This document shows positions 11,046-21,991 of a stretch of 64,000 nucleotides of DNA, piece after piece. The stretch lies in contig OY294067.1 in NCBI GenBank assembly GCA_958510875.1, positions 54,076,039 through 54,140,038 on the forward strand. Reading direction: 5' to 3'. The stretch comes from Endomychus coccineus. Lineage: Eukaryota; Arthropoda; Insecta; Coleoptera; Endomychidae. The position numbers were made by a program, and so were the translations under genes. Positions within the stretch are counted from its first letter, which is position 1. Each line of letters starts with the position of its first letter. A model generated the notes under the pieces. It made no database searches. It saw nothing but the letters and a program-made list of their open reading frames with translations, and was not told the origin of the DNA.

Positions 11046-12039
11046 CAGGGTATCCAAAATTGAATGACCAATTACATCATTTTAAAAGTTGAAAAAGTTC
11101 CTTTTTTCAAATGGGACACCCTGTATTTTATTGGATGATCGGATGCAGAATTTGATTCTTCATCGATTTGCTATAACATTCTCTATACCTATTTCCAGTG
11201 GTTTTCTTGTTAATCCATATTTTTATCAAAAAGTGATAAAACTCCAAAGTTCTACCAACATTTAAATGCGGCAAGATATCTGGAGATACTGAGAACGTTT
11301 GTTAGAGATTTTTAAATGCCCTACCTCCACGTGATAGATCAAACAGTTGGTATCAGCTTGATGGTGCTCCAGCACATTCCACTATAGCTGTACACCGGCA
11401 ATTGTCACTGATGTTCGAGGATCGGTGGATTGGTCCGCGAGGACCTTGGAACTGGCCACCCAGATCACCCGATTTGACCGCCTTGGATTTTTACCTCTTG
11501 GGTCGCATAAAAGAACTAGTGTACTCTAGGCCGGTACAAACTAGAGAGGAATTGTTAAACCGTGTTCACCATGCGCTTACTAATATAGGTCCAGACGAAC
11601 TTCGGAGGTTTGTTTCGCGAGGAGTAGATGACAGAGTTATTCAGTGTTTGAACCAAAATGGAGGTCATATAGAACAATTATTGTAATTTTATATTCTCTT
11701 ATTATTTTATGTCATTATGTTCCAATTTTTTGTTTTTATTTTATATTTCGTTCTAAATGTTATGTACTAATGTCATGTTCTAATTAAAGTGAATTTTTTA
11801 CCGTTTCATTGATGTTTATGTGGCTTCGAAAGGCAAGGTTTCGGTTTATGCCAAAAGACCACATTAAAATAAAAAATATGGATTAACAAGAAAACCACTG
11901 CAAATAGGTATAGGGAATGTTATAGCAAATCGATGCAGAATCAAATTCTGCATCAGACCATCCAATAAAATACAGGGTGTCCCATTTGAAAAAACGAACT
12001 TTTTCAACTTTTAAAATGATGTAAATTTTGGATACCCTG
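11046..12039 (+). mobile_element. Mariner-like element inserted at the palindrome centre
   Basis: Ends CAGGGTATCCAAAATT and AATTTTGGATACCCTG (the right end shows a small length difference) are flanked by TA at 11044-11045 and 12040-12041. Inverted arms of about 180 bp (to 11225 and from 11868) enclose the last third of a transposase. It is non-autonomous. Confidence 0.82.
11310..11686 (+). pseudogene. IS630/Tc1/mariner-superfamily transposase, C-terminal third
   Basis: The open frame contains YQLDGAPAHST (second catalytic Asp) and DRWIGPRGPWNWPPRSPDLT (third Asp in SPD), with 36 residues between the two aspartates by my count. It ends NQNGGHIEQLL. The protein is the same type as the full-length one at 14088-15161 but clearly a different family. 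The N-terminal helix-turn-helix and first catalytic Asp are absent. The first ATG (11402) is internal, so the segment is marked from where similarity starts. Confidence 0.85.
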
Positions 12040-12121
12040 TATGCGATAAATCAGTTGTCAATATGTTTTTATATAAAAATTCTCGGGTAATAGGTCACAA
12101 TAACACTCTGTTTTAAATTTT

Positions 12122-12163
12122 CGTCTTTACGTACGTTTCGGTCTCACGACCTTCATCAGAAGA
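12122..12163 (-). ncRNA. Hammerhead ribozyme motif, PLE copy A
   Basis: On the minus strand: GTCTT (stem I), CTGATGA core, one extra A, stem II GGTC-GTGA-GACC, core GAAAC, the palindrome ACGTACGT as a minimal stem III with GTA as cleavage triplet, then AAGAC closing stem I. All core bases are present. Penelope-like elements are known to carry such ribozymes in their terminal repeats. Confidence 0.85.
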
Positions 12164-12740
12164 CTTATTATGTAAAAAGGGGTTAATTAAAACTAATTAA
12201 CACAAGCGTCCATATCGCACAATTTTCAATCAAAAAGCCCACGCCGTCGAAACGAACAGAACCACGAACAATCGAAAATTGTATGGTTAATATTAAAGTA
12301 TAATTTTTTGTAACAAGAATCCACTGTTCAGTAAAATTCTCATAATATACAAACGCATATTGCTATGGTCTCAAAGCAACTGAAGTTCGAAGCTATTTGT
12401 TGATATTTACTCGAAACCAGATGTAGATTTATGACGTACTTGAAAAGGTCTTAGACCTGCATTGGAATTTACTTTAAGCGTTGTTTATAAAATATCCTTT
12501 TAACATTATAAAGACGCATGTAGGAATTTGCAAGAGTTTTAATTAATAAAGTTAGTATAATCTGACTCAATCCCTGAATATCATTCCTATGGTTCACAGA
12601 ATTGGAATCATGTTTTATGTGAATCATCTCCAGGATAGATCTTTTATAATAATTGGTTTCTTTAGTTAAAATATTAACATTTTTGTAATCAAACTGATGG
12701 TTATAATCAAAGCAGTGTTTAGCAAGGGCGGTGGAATTTT

Positions 12741-12959
12741 CTAAGTTATTATTTCTTGTGCTATATATTTATGGCCGTACATTTTTTTTTGTAAATATTG
12801 TTTAGAGATTCCAGTATAAGTTCCATCACAATCTAAGCAATTCAATTTATATACTGTGTGGGTTTGTTTATCTTTAGGTATTACAGGTTTTAGATTTGAG
12901 AAATATTTCCCAACACAGTTAGTAGGTTTATGCGCAACATTTATATCGTACTTTTTCAA
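12741..12959 (-). pseudogene. Penelope-like GIY-YIG endonuclease fragment
   Basis: The minus-strand frame has HTVYKLNCLDCDGTYTGISK, the start of the Penelope GIY-YIG domain with its CxxC knuckle, then QYLQKKMYGHKY. It decays shortly after into frameshifted sequence that still matches the PLE C-terminus (about 12590-12740). Confidence 0.85.
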
Positions 12960-13549
12960 ACATTTCTTAATTTTTCTGAGGTCTCCTGAATGTATGGTAA
13001 AGTTATATAATTGTCTGTATTACCTATTATTTTTATATGAAGAACCATTATAGATTTTGTTTATTCTCTCTTTAATGATAGGATTGAAGAACGTTTTTGG
13101 GTAGCCATTCATTTCTAGTGTATTACGAACAATATGGCATTCGGAAGAATCATTCCTGTGCTTCCGTCCACCCCAGAAAAGGTTTCCACCAATCGAAATT
13201 GGTTGAAGGGCGCAATGCTCAAAACAGCGCTACATCTGTTAAAATTTTCACAAAAATCAAGATATCTAAGAAAAAATTGAAAATAGGTATAGGGAAACTT
13301 GATGGAATCCACTATGAAATTCCTTCTGGAATCTAAAAATGAAATAATATACCGGGTGTTCCATTTAAAATAAGGAAGTTAATGGCAACTTCCGGTGTAA
13401 CCAGAAATAGTATAATATTGAAAATATTTTGAAAAGAAAGAAAATCTTGGATAACCCTGGAACCCAAAATTTCAGAATGATAACTTTTTTCTAACCACGA
13501 AAACTTCTAACGAACGGCTCTCGTGGAATATCCTGTATATCAAAATCTA

Positions 13550-15765
13550 CAGGGTGTATCTAAATAACACCGAAAAAATTAAAGGGGTGATTCTGGGATG
13601 AAAATTAATGTGAGTGTTTGGTATAAAATTTTTTGAAAAAACCCTCCCCGGAAAAGTTACACCCCTTCGAAAATTAAAAAAAAAATGGTTTTTCTTTTTC
13701 ATTTTCCCTGTATATCAAGCTAAAGACACGAAACTTGGTAAACATTATCTGTACACTTTTTGAAATTTCTTCAACCCTGAAGTATGCTTAGAAGGGGTTG
13801 ATTATTTCAACCCCTAAGATATTTTTTCTTACAACTTTTTTTTAGATGAAAATTTTTTCTTTAAAAAAGTATGACTGAAAAGCCCAATTCATTGACTAAC
13901 TTTTTTAACTCTACAAGTTTTTTCTAAAACTTGAGCATTTATGAGAAAAAAATAAATAAGCTCATGTAAAATAGCATTTTATTAAACAACAGCCAACCAA
14001 ATTATGATTATGATTATGAGACTTCTACAACTAAAAACAAAAGTGAACAAACAATGAACAAAAACCTGTCGAATATCGACAATACAATTATAATAAATGT
14101 TGAAAATGACCGCCTTCAGCGTCAATACAAACATCTAGCCTTTTCCTCATAGAATTGCGTATACGATGAAATATTCCTGGAGAATTTCTTATAGTTTCAC
14201 ACCCTGCCACAATGCGGTTTCGCAGATCATCGATATTTTCAACTGGGTTTGTGTATATCAAAGATTTCAGATATCCCCATATGCAAAAATCCAAAGGATT
14301 AAGGTCAGGGGAGCGGGCTGGCCAGTTTACAGGTCCTCCTCGACCTATCCATTGATTGGCATACACCTCATCCAGGTGAGTTCTTGCAAGTATACTAAAA
14401 TGAGCTGGTGCACCATCGTGCATAAACCATGAATGTTGCCTAATTTGAATGGGAACCTCTTCAAGAAGAACAGGTAATTCTTCAAGGAGATGATAATATG
14501 CTTCACCATTTAATCGTAGCGGAAGAAAATGGGGACCAATTAAATGATTATCAATAATTCCGAGCCACACGTTTAATGAAAATTTATACTGATGATTTCC
14601 TTCAAAAAAGCCATGAGGATTTTCGTCAGCCCAAAGGTGATTGTTGTGAAAATTTCTAATACAGTCTCTTGAGAAATTCGCCTCGTCAGTAAATAAAATA
14701 TTATCTAAGAACTGTGGTGCTTGGCCAATCATATTAATAAGCCACTGACAAAAAATCACACGGGGTAAAAAATCTCGAATCATTAACGCCTGCACCCGTT
14801 GAAGATGACAGGGATACAACATTTGTTCTTTTAAAATTCTAAAAACAACGGAATGGCTTAGATGTAGGACACGAGCTATTTTCCTGGTACTAGTTTCTGG
14901 GAATTTTTCAATTGAATTAAGTACGGCTTCTTCTACAGCTGCAGTTCTAACTTCTCTAGTACGACCAGAATCATAACTTCTTTTTTCAAAATTACCACGT
15001 TCCCGCAAGCGTCGGTGAATAGTTGTGAACGTAGTATGATGGGGTAGTCTACGCTGTGGGTACTGTTCAGCATAAAGTCTTTGCGCTTCCAATGAATTAC
15101 CGTTAGCACGACCGTATGTAAAATGAATATCTGCCATTTCCAAATTCGAATATGCATTCATATTTTCAATCAACTAATATTTCCAACAATACACAATCAT
15201 AAAACTTGTGAAACAATAAGATGGGTGACAGAAAATGACACTACACAATCCTAGTGTCAGTATTAATGTTTTTATGCAAAGCACAGGCCACCAGACTTGA
15301 CGCAAAATACACTCGCGTTAGCTCATCTTTTTGAAAATGCATTGCATTAGATTTTTTTTCTCGTAAATGCTCAAGTTTTAGAAAAAACTTGTAGAGTTAA
15401 AAAAGTTAGTCAATGAATTGGGCTTTTCAGTCATACTTTTTTAAAGAAAAAATTTTCATCTAAAAAAAAGTTGTAAGAAAAAATATCTTAGGGGTTGAAA
15501 TAATCAACCCCTTCTAAGCATACTTCAGGGTTGAAAAAATTTCAAAAAGTGTACTCTTATTGACAGATAATGTTTACCAAGTTTCGTGTCTTTAGCTTGA
15601 TATACAGGGAAAATGAAAAAGAAAAACCTTTTTTTTTTTAATTTTCGAAGGGGTGTAACTTTTCCGGGGAAGGTTTTTTCAAAAAAATTTATACCAAACA
15701 CTCACATTAATTTTCATCACAGAATCACCCCTTTAATTTTTTCGGTGTTATTTAGATACACCCTG
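13550..15765 (-). mobile_element. Intact IS630/Tc1/mariner-superfamily transposon
   Basis: The ends CAGGGTGTATCTAAATAA and its reverse complement are flanked by TA (13548-13549 and 15766-15767), and both ends begin near-identical inverted repeats of about 420 bp (13550-13975 and 15343-15765). The centre holds one uninterrupted transposase gene. Ends, target duplication and reading frame are all intact, so this 2.2-kb copy looks recent and possibly active. It lies 12 bp from the previous TA element. Confidence 0.93.
14088..15161 (-). CDS. Full-length DDD-type transposase
   Basis: The protein has 357 residues from the chosen ATG at 15161; a TTG extends the frame by four codons, but ATG is preferred. 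The N-terminal helix-turn-helix region (about residues 1-110) is of the DUF4817-like type seen in many insect transposons and includes HHTTFTTIHRRLRERG. The catalytic domain has ILFTDEANFSRD (Asp 1), WFMHDGAPAHFS (Asp 2) and WPARSPDLNPLDFCIWGYLK (Asp 3 in SPD), with 36 residues between Asp 2 and Asp 3 by my count. It ends EGGHFQHLL, a typical terminus. It cuts and rejoins the element's own ends at TA sites. No frameshift or stop was found, which is unusual in this window of relics. Confidence 0.93.
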   Translation of the reverse strand: MNAYSNLEMADIHFTYGRANGNSLEAQRLYAEQYPQRRLPHHTTFTTIHRRLRERGNFEKRSYDSGRTREVRTAAVEEAVLNSIEKFPETSTRKIARVLHLSHSVVFRILKEQMLYPCHLQRVQALMIRDFLPRVIFCQWLINMIGQAPQFLDNILFTDEANFSRDCIRNFHNNHLWADENPHGFFEGNHQYKFSLNVWLGIIDNHLIGPHFLPLRLNGEAYYHLLEELPVLLEEVPIQIRQHSWFMHDGAPAHFSILARTHLDEVYANQWIGRGGPVNWPARSPDLNPLDFCIWGYLKSLIYTNPVENIDDLRNRIVAGCETIRNSPGIFHRIRNSMRKRLDVCIDAEGGHFQHLL

Positions 15766-15767
15766 TA

Positions 15768-17592
15768 TAGGTACGTACATACATAATACTTGTTCCATAA
15801 TGTCATACTACGTACGCATAGTTTATGGATAGTCACATTTAGAAATTAAAAATCTATGTATAAATGAATAAATCTTTTACATGGAGGTATAATTATTGTG
15901 CATCCAAGATCTTATAGTACTCAGACAAGGGCACTATATATATATGGTAAATCTTCATATACGAGTGTACTCTCGTTCGCCATTTTGAAGCCAATACAGC
16001 TCTCGTATTATAACAGAATATCTTCGAAAATATTGAGTTTTAACAGCGAAACAAATTTCAGCTATTTTTTAAACTATTTTATTGTGTGTGAAATGTAATC
16101 CTTATAATTATGTTTATTTGAGGAAAAGTCGTGTGCGTTTCATACTATAACTCGAAGCTGCAACAAGATGAGGAAGGCATTATTTTTATCGAAATGTTCG
16201 CTGTTTTAACAGTAAATTTTGTATTGTCTTTAGAAATGCATTTTATACTAATGTGCATAATGTGATTGTCGTTCTTCTTCCAAAATGACATTTCAACAGC
16301 ATCATTAGAAGTTTATAAAGCTGAGGTAATATGTAAATCACTATTTATACATTGAAGAATAATTGTACTTATTTTATTTCAGAGACAAGAGGTAGGAGAT
16401 ATAAACTCTGAAGTTAGTTATTATAGATGCACTGCTTTCAGCAGTAAAGGAATAACTCAAGGCTCTGGAAATGCATTTGAACCGATTGCACTCCATTGCA
16501 AAATTGTTCTCTTCTAACCCTTTAGTCGCGGATTATTTACGGAAGTATAATGTTGAATCATTCAAGGAAGTACAGAAAGTTTATCAAAATATTTTCAAGA
16601 TTTAGTGCTCCATAAAATATGGCTGTTAGACTCGACGTGTGGATGACTAGGACTATCTAATTCTAATATTTATAGGCGTGATCATTCAATTAAAATCATT
16701 GTATATGAAGGGGTAGGTGGCGTTCTATTGCAGTGAAGTGTTAAGTGTTAATGTTAAATCTCAATCTTTTGAAATGATTATTGGCAACGCCTATGTTGCA
16801 CCAAATCTACTCAATATAGTACTGAGTTAGTACTTGTAAGTGCGATATTTGGTGATTACAATCTACATGGTTTGAACATATGATCAAATAAGTACGCTTT
16901 AAACTTCATTAGTACTGAAACCGATATCAATTTCATCTGCATCCTTACTATGTGGTTGTTACTAAACATATGAAATTTACTAATATTATCCGATTCATCC
17001 AAATAAATCAATTTTAACTATTTCAAATACATTAAACAAAAATGCATTCAAGTAAATACACTAACTTGTCCAATACTAATTTTGTATTGCCACAAACGGA
17101 AATTATCTATAAATCTATCCATCTATCTAAAAATTACACTCTGGACCTAGTATTTTCAAATCTACAGCTGGACGTTGTTGACTCACAGAATGCTTTAAGA
17201 AAAATTGATTTACATCATATTACAGTGTTTCCAAGTCGTAACACATCAAAAATTCACTTTCGTTACAATTTTTCACATGTTACAATTTCCGAAAAGATGA
17301 CTTTTCTATAATGTTAATATTAAATTAGCCTCTATTACGTGGACTGAAATATTAAGCAATCATGATTTGAACCTAGATGCTCAATAGTGACAAAGCTCGT
17401 TTTTTGCAATAAATAGATTGCAATGCACTTTTAAAATGAACCCATGAAGTTACACGTGGCTTGGAAATATAGAGTACAACCCATATTTTTGCAAAATTCA
17501 CCACAGACTGTACAATAGTTTCTAAAATAGCTGAAACTTGTTCCGCGGGTAGACATTTCAACAATATTATGTAAAAACTTGAGCAAATTGTA
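15768..17592. other. Unassigned upstream DNA
   Basis: No motif-bearing reading frame and no repeat ends were found. It may contain upstream regulatory DNA or an intron of fruitless, but nothing shows this directly. Confidence 0.4.
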
Positions 17593-17600
17593 GAGTTGAC

Positions 17601-18172
17601 CACGGTCGTACATACAGGTCTGGGGACTCGAGGCGGTTTCCTATGTGAGAAGTGGGACCGCTAAGCGTCGACCGTCGCGTAGTACGTAGACGTCACGGGT
17701 GACGAAGTAGTTTGAGAGTATTCTCTGACAACTGTCATTCTTAAGTTGTAAACACAAGGAATACCGGCGTTTTCAGAAAAAATGGAGAAACTGTGCATTG
17801 TGCCGAAATGCAAAACGGGGTACAAAAGTGTAAAGCAAAAAACTTCTGTTTTTGAAGTGCCGAAAGATGCGGAAATGCGAAAAAAGTGGATGCTTGCGAT
17901 TGCGGAAAGATATCGTTTTAACGAGGTCTTTTATGTGTGCGAAAAAGGGGAAGTTATTTTTAAGGTGAGTAATACATTTTGACAAGAGTAACAGTTCTAT
18001 TCTTCTCTCAAATCAGAATACTTAGTAACACTGCTTGCGATTCCGGAAAGAAATCGTTTTACCACGTCGATCCAAGAGCTAGCTAGTGGCTGAGCGAGAG
18101 ACTACGAGTTTAACGACGCGTAAGAGACCCATGTCAAACATACGACTCCCCAGACCTGTATGTACGACCGTG
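17601..18172 (+). mobile_element. P-type element copy 1 (THAP), short derivative
   Basis: The ends are CACGGTCGTACATACAGGTC and its exact inverse, starting CA and ending TG. Flanks GAGTTGAC (17593-17600) and GTGTTGAC (18173-18180) form an 8-bp duplication with one change, as expected for P-element transposition. The element holds one THAP exon and its splice donor; the rest of the transposase gene is deleted. Confidence 0.88.
17782..17964 (+). pseudogene. THAP-domain first exon of a P-type transposase
   Basis: The exon has 61 codons from an ATG in a good context, ending at a strong donor (AAG then GTGAGT, 17965). It encodes a THAP-like DNA-binding domain: Cys5 and Cys10 (C-x4-C), VPKD motif, Trp36, and Cys53. 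The expected C-x2-H zinc ligand pair reads CEKG, so the histidine is replaced by glycine at residue 56 or lost in a small deletion. No downstream exons remain in the element. Confidence 0.8.
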
Positions 18173-18304
18173 GTGTTGACTTATGTAGATTACATCAGAC
18201 GGCTTCAAAATGGTGGACCATAGTAGCTTCCTACAGTGCTTTATATAGTGCTCCATGGATACTGATACAGGGTCTCTTATCGCAGACGGCGAGAATCTTA
18301 GTAT

Positions 18305-18860
18305 CAGTGTTGCCAGATATCTGATAGTTATCAGATAACTTCAGACTCTGATATCTAATAACATTCATCTGATAATGCCGAAGTCTACGATGATTTTTGA
18401 AATCGAAATAATAATTAGTATTTCACATTAGATCAAATCAAAGAATCTGTTGTCTAGTTGCCAATAGAGCCAATCTTTTGTTTTCGTAGCGTAGCGACAT
18501 CTCACGGCTAGAAGAGTGAATACTGTAGTTGCTCTTTACAGTACACTGTTTTTAAGCTCCATTCAAAGGAAAACTGCCTCTGTACGAAATACGGAATATC
18601 GCACGAATTCTCATTGCAGTTATCCAGTTGGTATAGTATAAGTTGAAAGTTATCATATCATAATACCATCTGTTTTCTACCAAAATAAGAAAAATATCTA
18701 ATAAAATTGTTTGAGTACGCAAGTAGATAAAATTTGTTATCCCTATTTTTGGTGAGGGATCAGTACTAAGCATCTGCTAGGGCTCTGATAATTTTATTTG
18801 AAATCTCATAATTTATGGGTAAGTTTCTGATATTTCTACTGTTAACGTCTGGCAACACTG
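18305..18860. mobile_element. Non-autonomous hAT MITE
   Basis: Inverted ends CAGTGTTGCCAGA and TCTGGCAACACTG (the right end lacks one base of perfect length match) are flanked by CTTAGTAT (18297-18304) and CTTAGTAC (18861-18868), an 8-bp duplication with one change. ATCTGATA-type words recur near both ends. No coding sequence was found. Confidence 0.85.
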
Positions 18861-19140
18861 CTTAGTACCATAGACACAAAGCTCATCTATGCCTAGTACT
18901 ATACTTTATGCAACCAAAAATACACGTTACCATGATGGAAATAGCTGGTCCCCTAATATTTTATAAATGGATATTGTTTTTTTATGAATAATTGGAAAAA
19001 ACTAGTTGAAAACAATGATTAAGGTATAGACTGTTATTGTTTTGGAATATAATTAACGTCCGCCAAAGCATACAAAGTCAAATAATTGAGAATCGTTAGA
19101 AATTTTTTTTCGCGGAATATCAAAATAACAGTATCAGATA

Positions 19141-19213
19141 GATAGCATTCATGGCAGGCAGGAGATAGACAGAAAATTGGGTGGCGTTGTAATGACAGAA
19201 AGTGGGCAAAAAG
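19141..19213 (+). other. fru: Possible fruitless 5' UTR exon
   Basis: The stretch ends in a consensus donor (AAAAAG then GTGAGT at 19214). If spliced to the acceptor at 19894, the joined leader would carry a small upstream frame that starts at the ATG at 19192 and stops in the BTB exon just before the fru start. The 5' boundary and the promoter are not visible; the start given is nominal. Confidence 0.4.
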
Positions 19214-19903
19214 GTGAGTTTATTGTATTGTTAATAATTTTTTAAACGACTACAACTATTAAAAGCATTAGTGAAGTGTGAATACTATGATAACTAACGG
19301 GAAGTGTATTATTTAATTTGTAATTATCTGCATCTATAATTGAGAAGAAATCATCAATTGAAATTCGTAATGGCGGTAAAAGATGACAAGTGTACGTAAT
19401 TTCGCGATATTTTTCTAAATGACATGAATAATTATTGATTTCATAATGCTCATTAATTATTTCATGTTGTATAAGTAAACATTTTACTATTTATAAATGT
19501 TTAAATGCATCCTGACAGTGACTAACCAGGTTACACTGTACTTTTGAGGACGTCTCTACTTTTAAGGGCATGATTCAATTTGAAAAGGTACGTGATTTGT
19601 CGGCGTTTTGTTTTTGGTGAATTCATGTTGCTAAAATTGGCTAGAAATCGTATAAATCGATTTTACGAAATTAATTGTATAGGATAATCTTGGTATATTG
19701 AAGAGAATGAATTTCTTGAAGAGTAACTGTATATTTCTAGTTGAATACAGTTTTAGGTCAAATAACTCAAATTCTATGTAGCAGTACTTCCTTACATAAA
19801 TTTTATTCTCAACACTTGTAATCAATTATAAATGATTTTGTTCTTAATAGTTATTTGTTTTGATGTCAAATACTGAAGTTTGTTATTTTCACAGGTTAAG
19901 AAA

Positions 19904-20422
19904 ATGGATCAACAATTTTGTTTACGTTGGAACAATCACCCCACAAATTTAACTGATGTATTGATTAGTTTATTAAGAAGGGAAGCTCTTTGTGACGTAA
20001 CATTAGCCTGTGATGGGGAAACATTCAAGGCCCACCAAACTATTTTATCAGCATGTAGTCCTTATTTTGAAACAATATTCATACAAAATGCTCACCCACA
20101 TCCAATTGTTTTCCTCAAAGATGTCAATTACAATGAAATGAAAGCACTGCTTGATTTTATGTACAAAGGTGAAGTGAATGTGTCGCAGAACCTTTTGCCA
20201 ATGTTCCTAAAAACAGCTGAGGCGTTACAAATTAGGGGATTGACTGATAATAACTCTTTAACTGGTAAAACTAATGAAGGAGTGGAAGTGCCAAGAAGAG
20301 AAAGGGAGAGAGATCGACTTTTGGAAAGAGATTCACCACCAAATGAAAAACGAAAAAGAAAATCCTCGTCAAACTGTGATATGATGTCTAACTCAATTTC
20401 GGACAGATATAATGACTCTCAG
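19904..20422 (+). CDS. fru: fruitless, BTB exon
   Basis: This exon encodes the first 173 residues of Fruitless, a nuclear BTB/zinc-finger transcription factor controlling sexual differentiation of the nervous system and also sex-independent development. It opens [20 protein letters not shown], the signature of the tramtrack/bric-a-brac BTB class, and the BTB fold (dimerisation) spans about residues 1-120, including [20 protein letters not shown] and [11 protein letters not shown] charged linker with the basic cluster KRKRK follows and may be a nuclear signal. The acceptor CAG lies at 19892-19894 and the start ATG is nine bases into the exon. The exon ends in a CAG-GTAACC donor at phase 0. The male-specific N-terminal extension known from some fru transcripts is not here. 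The closest match recalled is Drosophila Fru; identity as fru rather than another BTB gene rests on this exon plus the zinc-finger exons downstream. Confidence 0.95.
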
Positions 20423-21243
20423 GTAACCAATTTATCCCTTATATTTTACTGGGCAATTATAATAGGTCAAGCTTTGTATATGCAAAGTGTAATTTATATA
20501 TTTTCACAAAGTAATTGGGAACATTGTAATTATTTTTCCATTCACGTGGTGTGACATGAAATATAAGTAATAAAATGTACTATCGATTATTTTGTCTGTA
20601 GATATAGTCTAGATAGTTTTCTGCTAATAATTCATTGCATTTAATACTAGATAGGAATTAAAATTGTTTTCATATTCATAACCTCAAATAATTCATCTAG
20701 AGAGTAGAGACCAGATGATTTATCATTAGATGATTTCTGGCCAATTGGGAATAGTTTTATTTCTGATTATGCATATACACAATCATGGAGCCAGTGAAGC
20801 AGGATTTTTTTATGTAGACTTTACAACATACAATTATCAACTAAGTGCTCAAAATAGTATACTGGCATCTTCTTACATAAAATTCTTCAATTCTGATTTA
20901 CTCAAATCTATAATGTATTAACCAGATATTTAGTGACAACACAACCAATTCAATCTAATCTGTGAGACCTGGATTGGAGAAGTCAACGAGTATGTTTTAT
21001 ACATGCATATTTCTTCCCAAAATAGATCATAATGATTTTGGAAAATTATTCCAGATCAGCATACAACTTCTTATTTCAAAATTTTTTGTTACATTTTCCA
21101 TGAATAAATGTCAATTTTTGTGATTATCTTCATTGTGCTACCATTGCATGTCTTGCTTAAAATGTGAATTTAGTAAATACAAATCAATTTCGATATTTAT
21201 TTTTTATTAACAATGACTATAGCCCACTGATTTTTATGATTTA
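20423..21243. other. Intron DNA, nothing recognised
   Basis: AT-rich start of the 5.9-kb fru intron before the TAGTCG element; no structure seen. Confidence 0.5.
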
Positions 21244-21351
21244 ATATAGTCGAGTCATATTAGCAAAAAAATTGGGAAAATTTGCGGGCAACTCCCATCG
21301 ACTCCGGGTTTTTTGCAAAATTTTCCTGAACGGAAAAAATTGGGGAATTTC

Positions 21352-21680
21352 AACGAATATGGCTAGAAAACTGTACTCGGCGGTTTTCGAGGTCACTGAT
21401 CACGATTCCGAAGTCGGATTTTCCATGTTTCGATTTATTGGCCAATTATTGGTCAATGTTGATGGACAAAACGCGGAAATTTTGCAATTTGCAACGAAAA
21501 CTACTCGGGGGTTTTCGATGTCGCTGATCACGATTCCCAAGTCGGATTTTCCATTTTTCGATTTATTGGCCAGTTATTGGCCAATTTTGATGGACAAAAC
21601 GCGGAAATTTTGCAATTTTCAACGAAAATGGCTAGAAAACTGTACTCGGGGGTTTCCGAGGTCGCTGATTACGATCCAAA
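21352..21680 (+). repeat. Tandem repeat, 141-bp unit
   Basis: Units start with AACGAA at 21352, 21493 and 21621; spacings are 141 and 128 bp, the second unit lacking about 13 bases. The shared core contains ACTCGGGGGTTTTCGA and CGCTGATCACGATT. Confidence 0.85.
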
Positions 21681-21991
21681 TTGAATAGTTTTATTATAAT
21701 GAAGTAGTATGTATGTATGGTTGTAATTTTGTAGGAAAAAATTCAATTTGACTATTGTTATATGAATTTCCGGTGTTGTTAATAATGGTTCTGGATTTGA
21801 GTATATTACCAACAACTTGGCTACATTGTCGTGAAAATATGATTCAATATTCAATGTTAAATGTTATCAAAAAATGTTTGTAGTCTTACTATTTCGATGC
21901 TTTTATCAGTATATTTGATGACTTGAAAAAACTTGGATACTATACTCATAAATGATTGATCCGTAAGAATGATTTTTTATTAAGTATGGAC

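Larger units (their letters stand above)
12066..13129 (-). mobile_element. Penelope-like retroelement copy A, truncated
   Basis: This copy is inserted in the right arm of the palindromic element and flanked by the 7-bp repeat CAATATG (12059-12065 and 13130-13136). The left arm of the host palindrome gives the uninterrupted sequence, which confirms the duplication. The left end carries the family's terminal sequence with a hammerhead motif. The interior encodes the GIY-YIG end of the element protein on the minus strand; the reverse transcriptase is missing. Confidence 0.85.
10650..13535. mobile_element. TA-flanked palindromic element with nested insertions
   Basis: Left end TA-CAGGGTATTCCACG (TA at 10648-10649) and right end CGTGGAATATCCTG-TA (TA at 13536-13537) begin arms of about 390 bp that are reverse complements. 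The left arm runs 10650-11043. The right arm is split: 12042-12065, then an insertion, then 13130-13535. The arms meet at a palindromic centre, TTTATGGCA-TA-TGCGATAAA, interrupted exactly at that TA by a second element. Without insertions this would be an 830-bp foldback MITE of the Tc1/mariner type. No protein of its own is seen. Confidence 0.8.
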
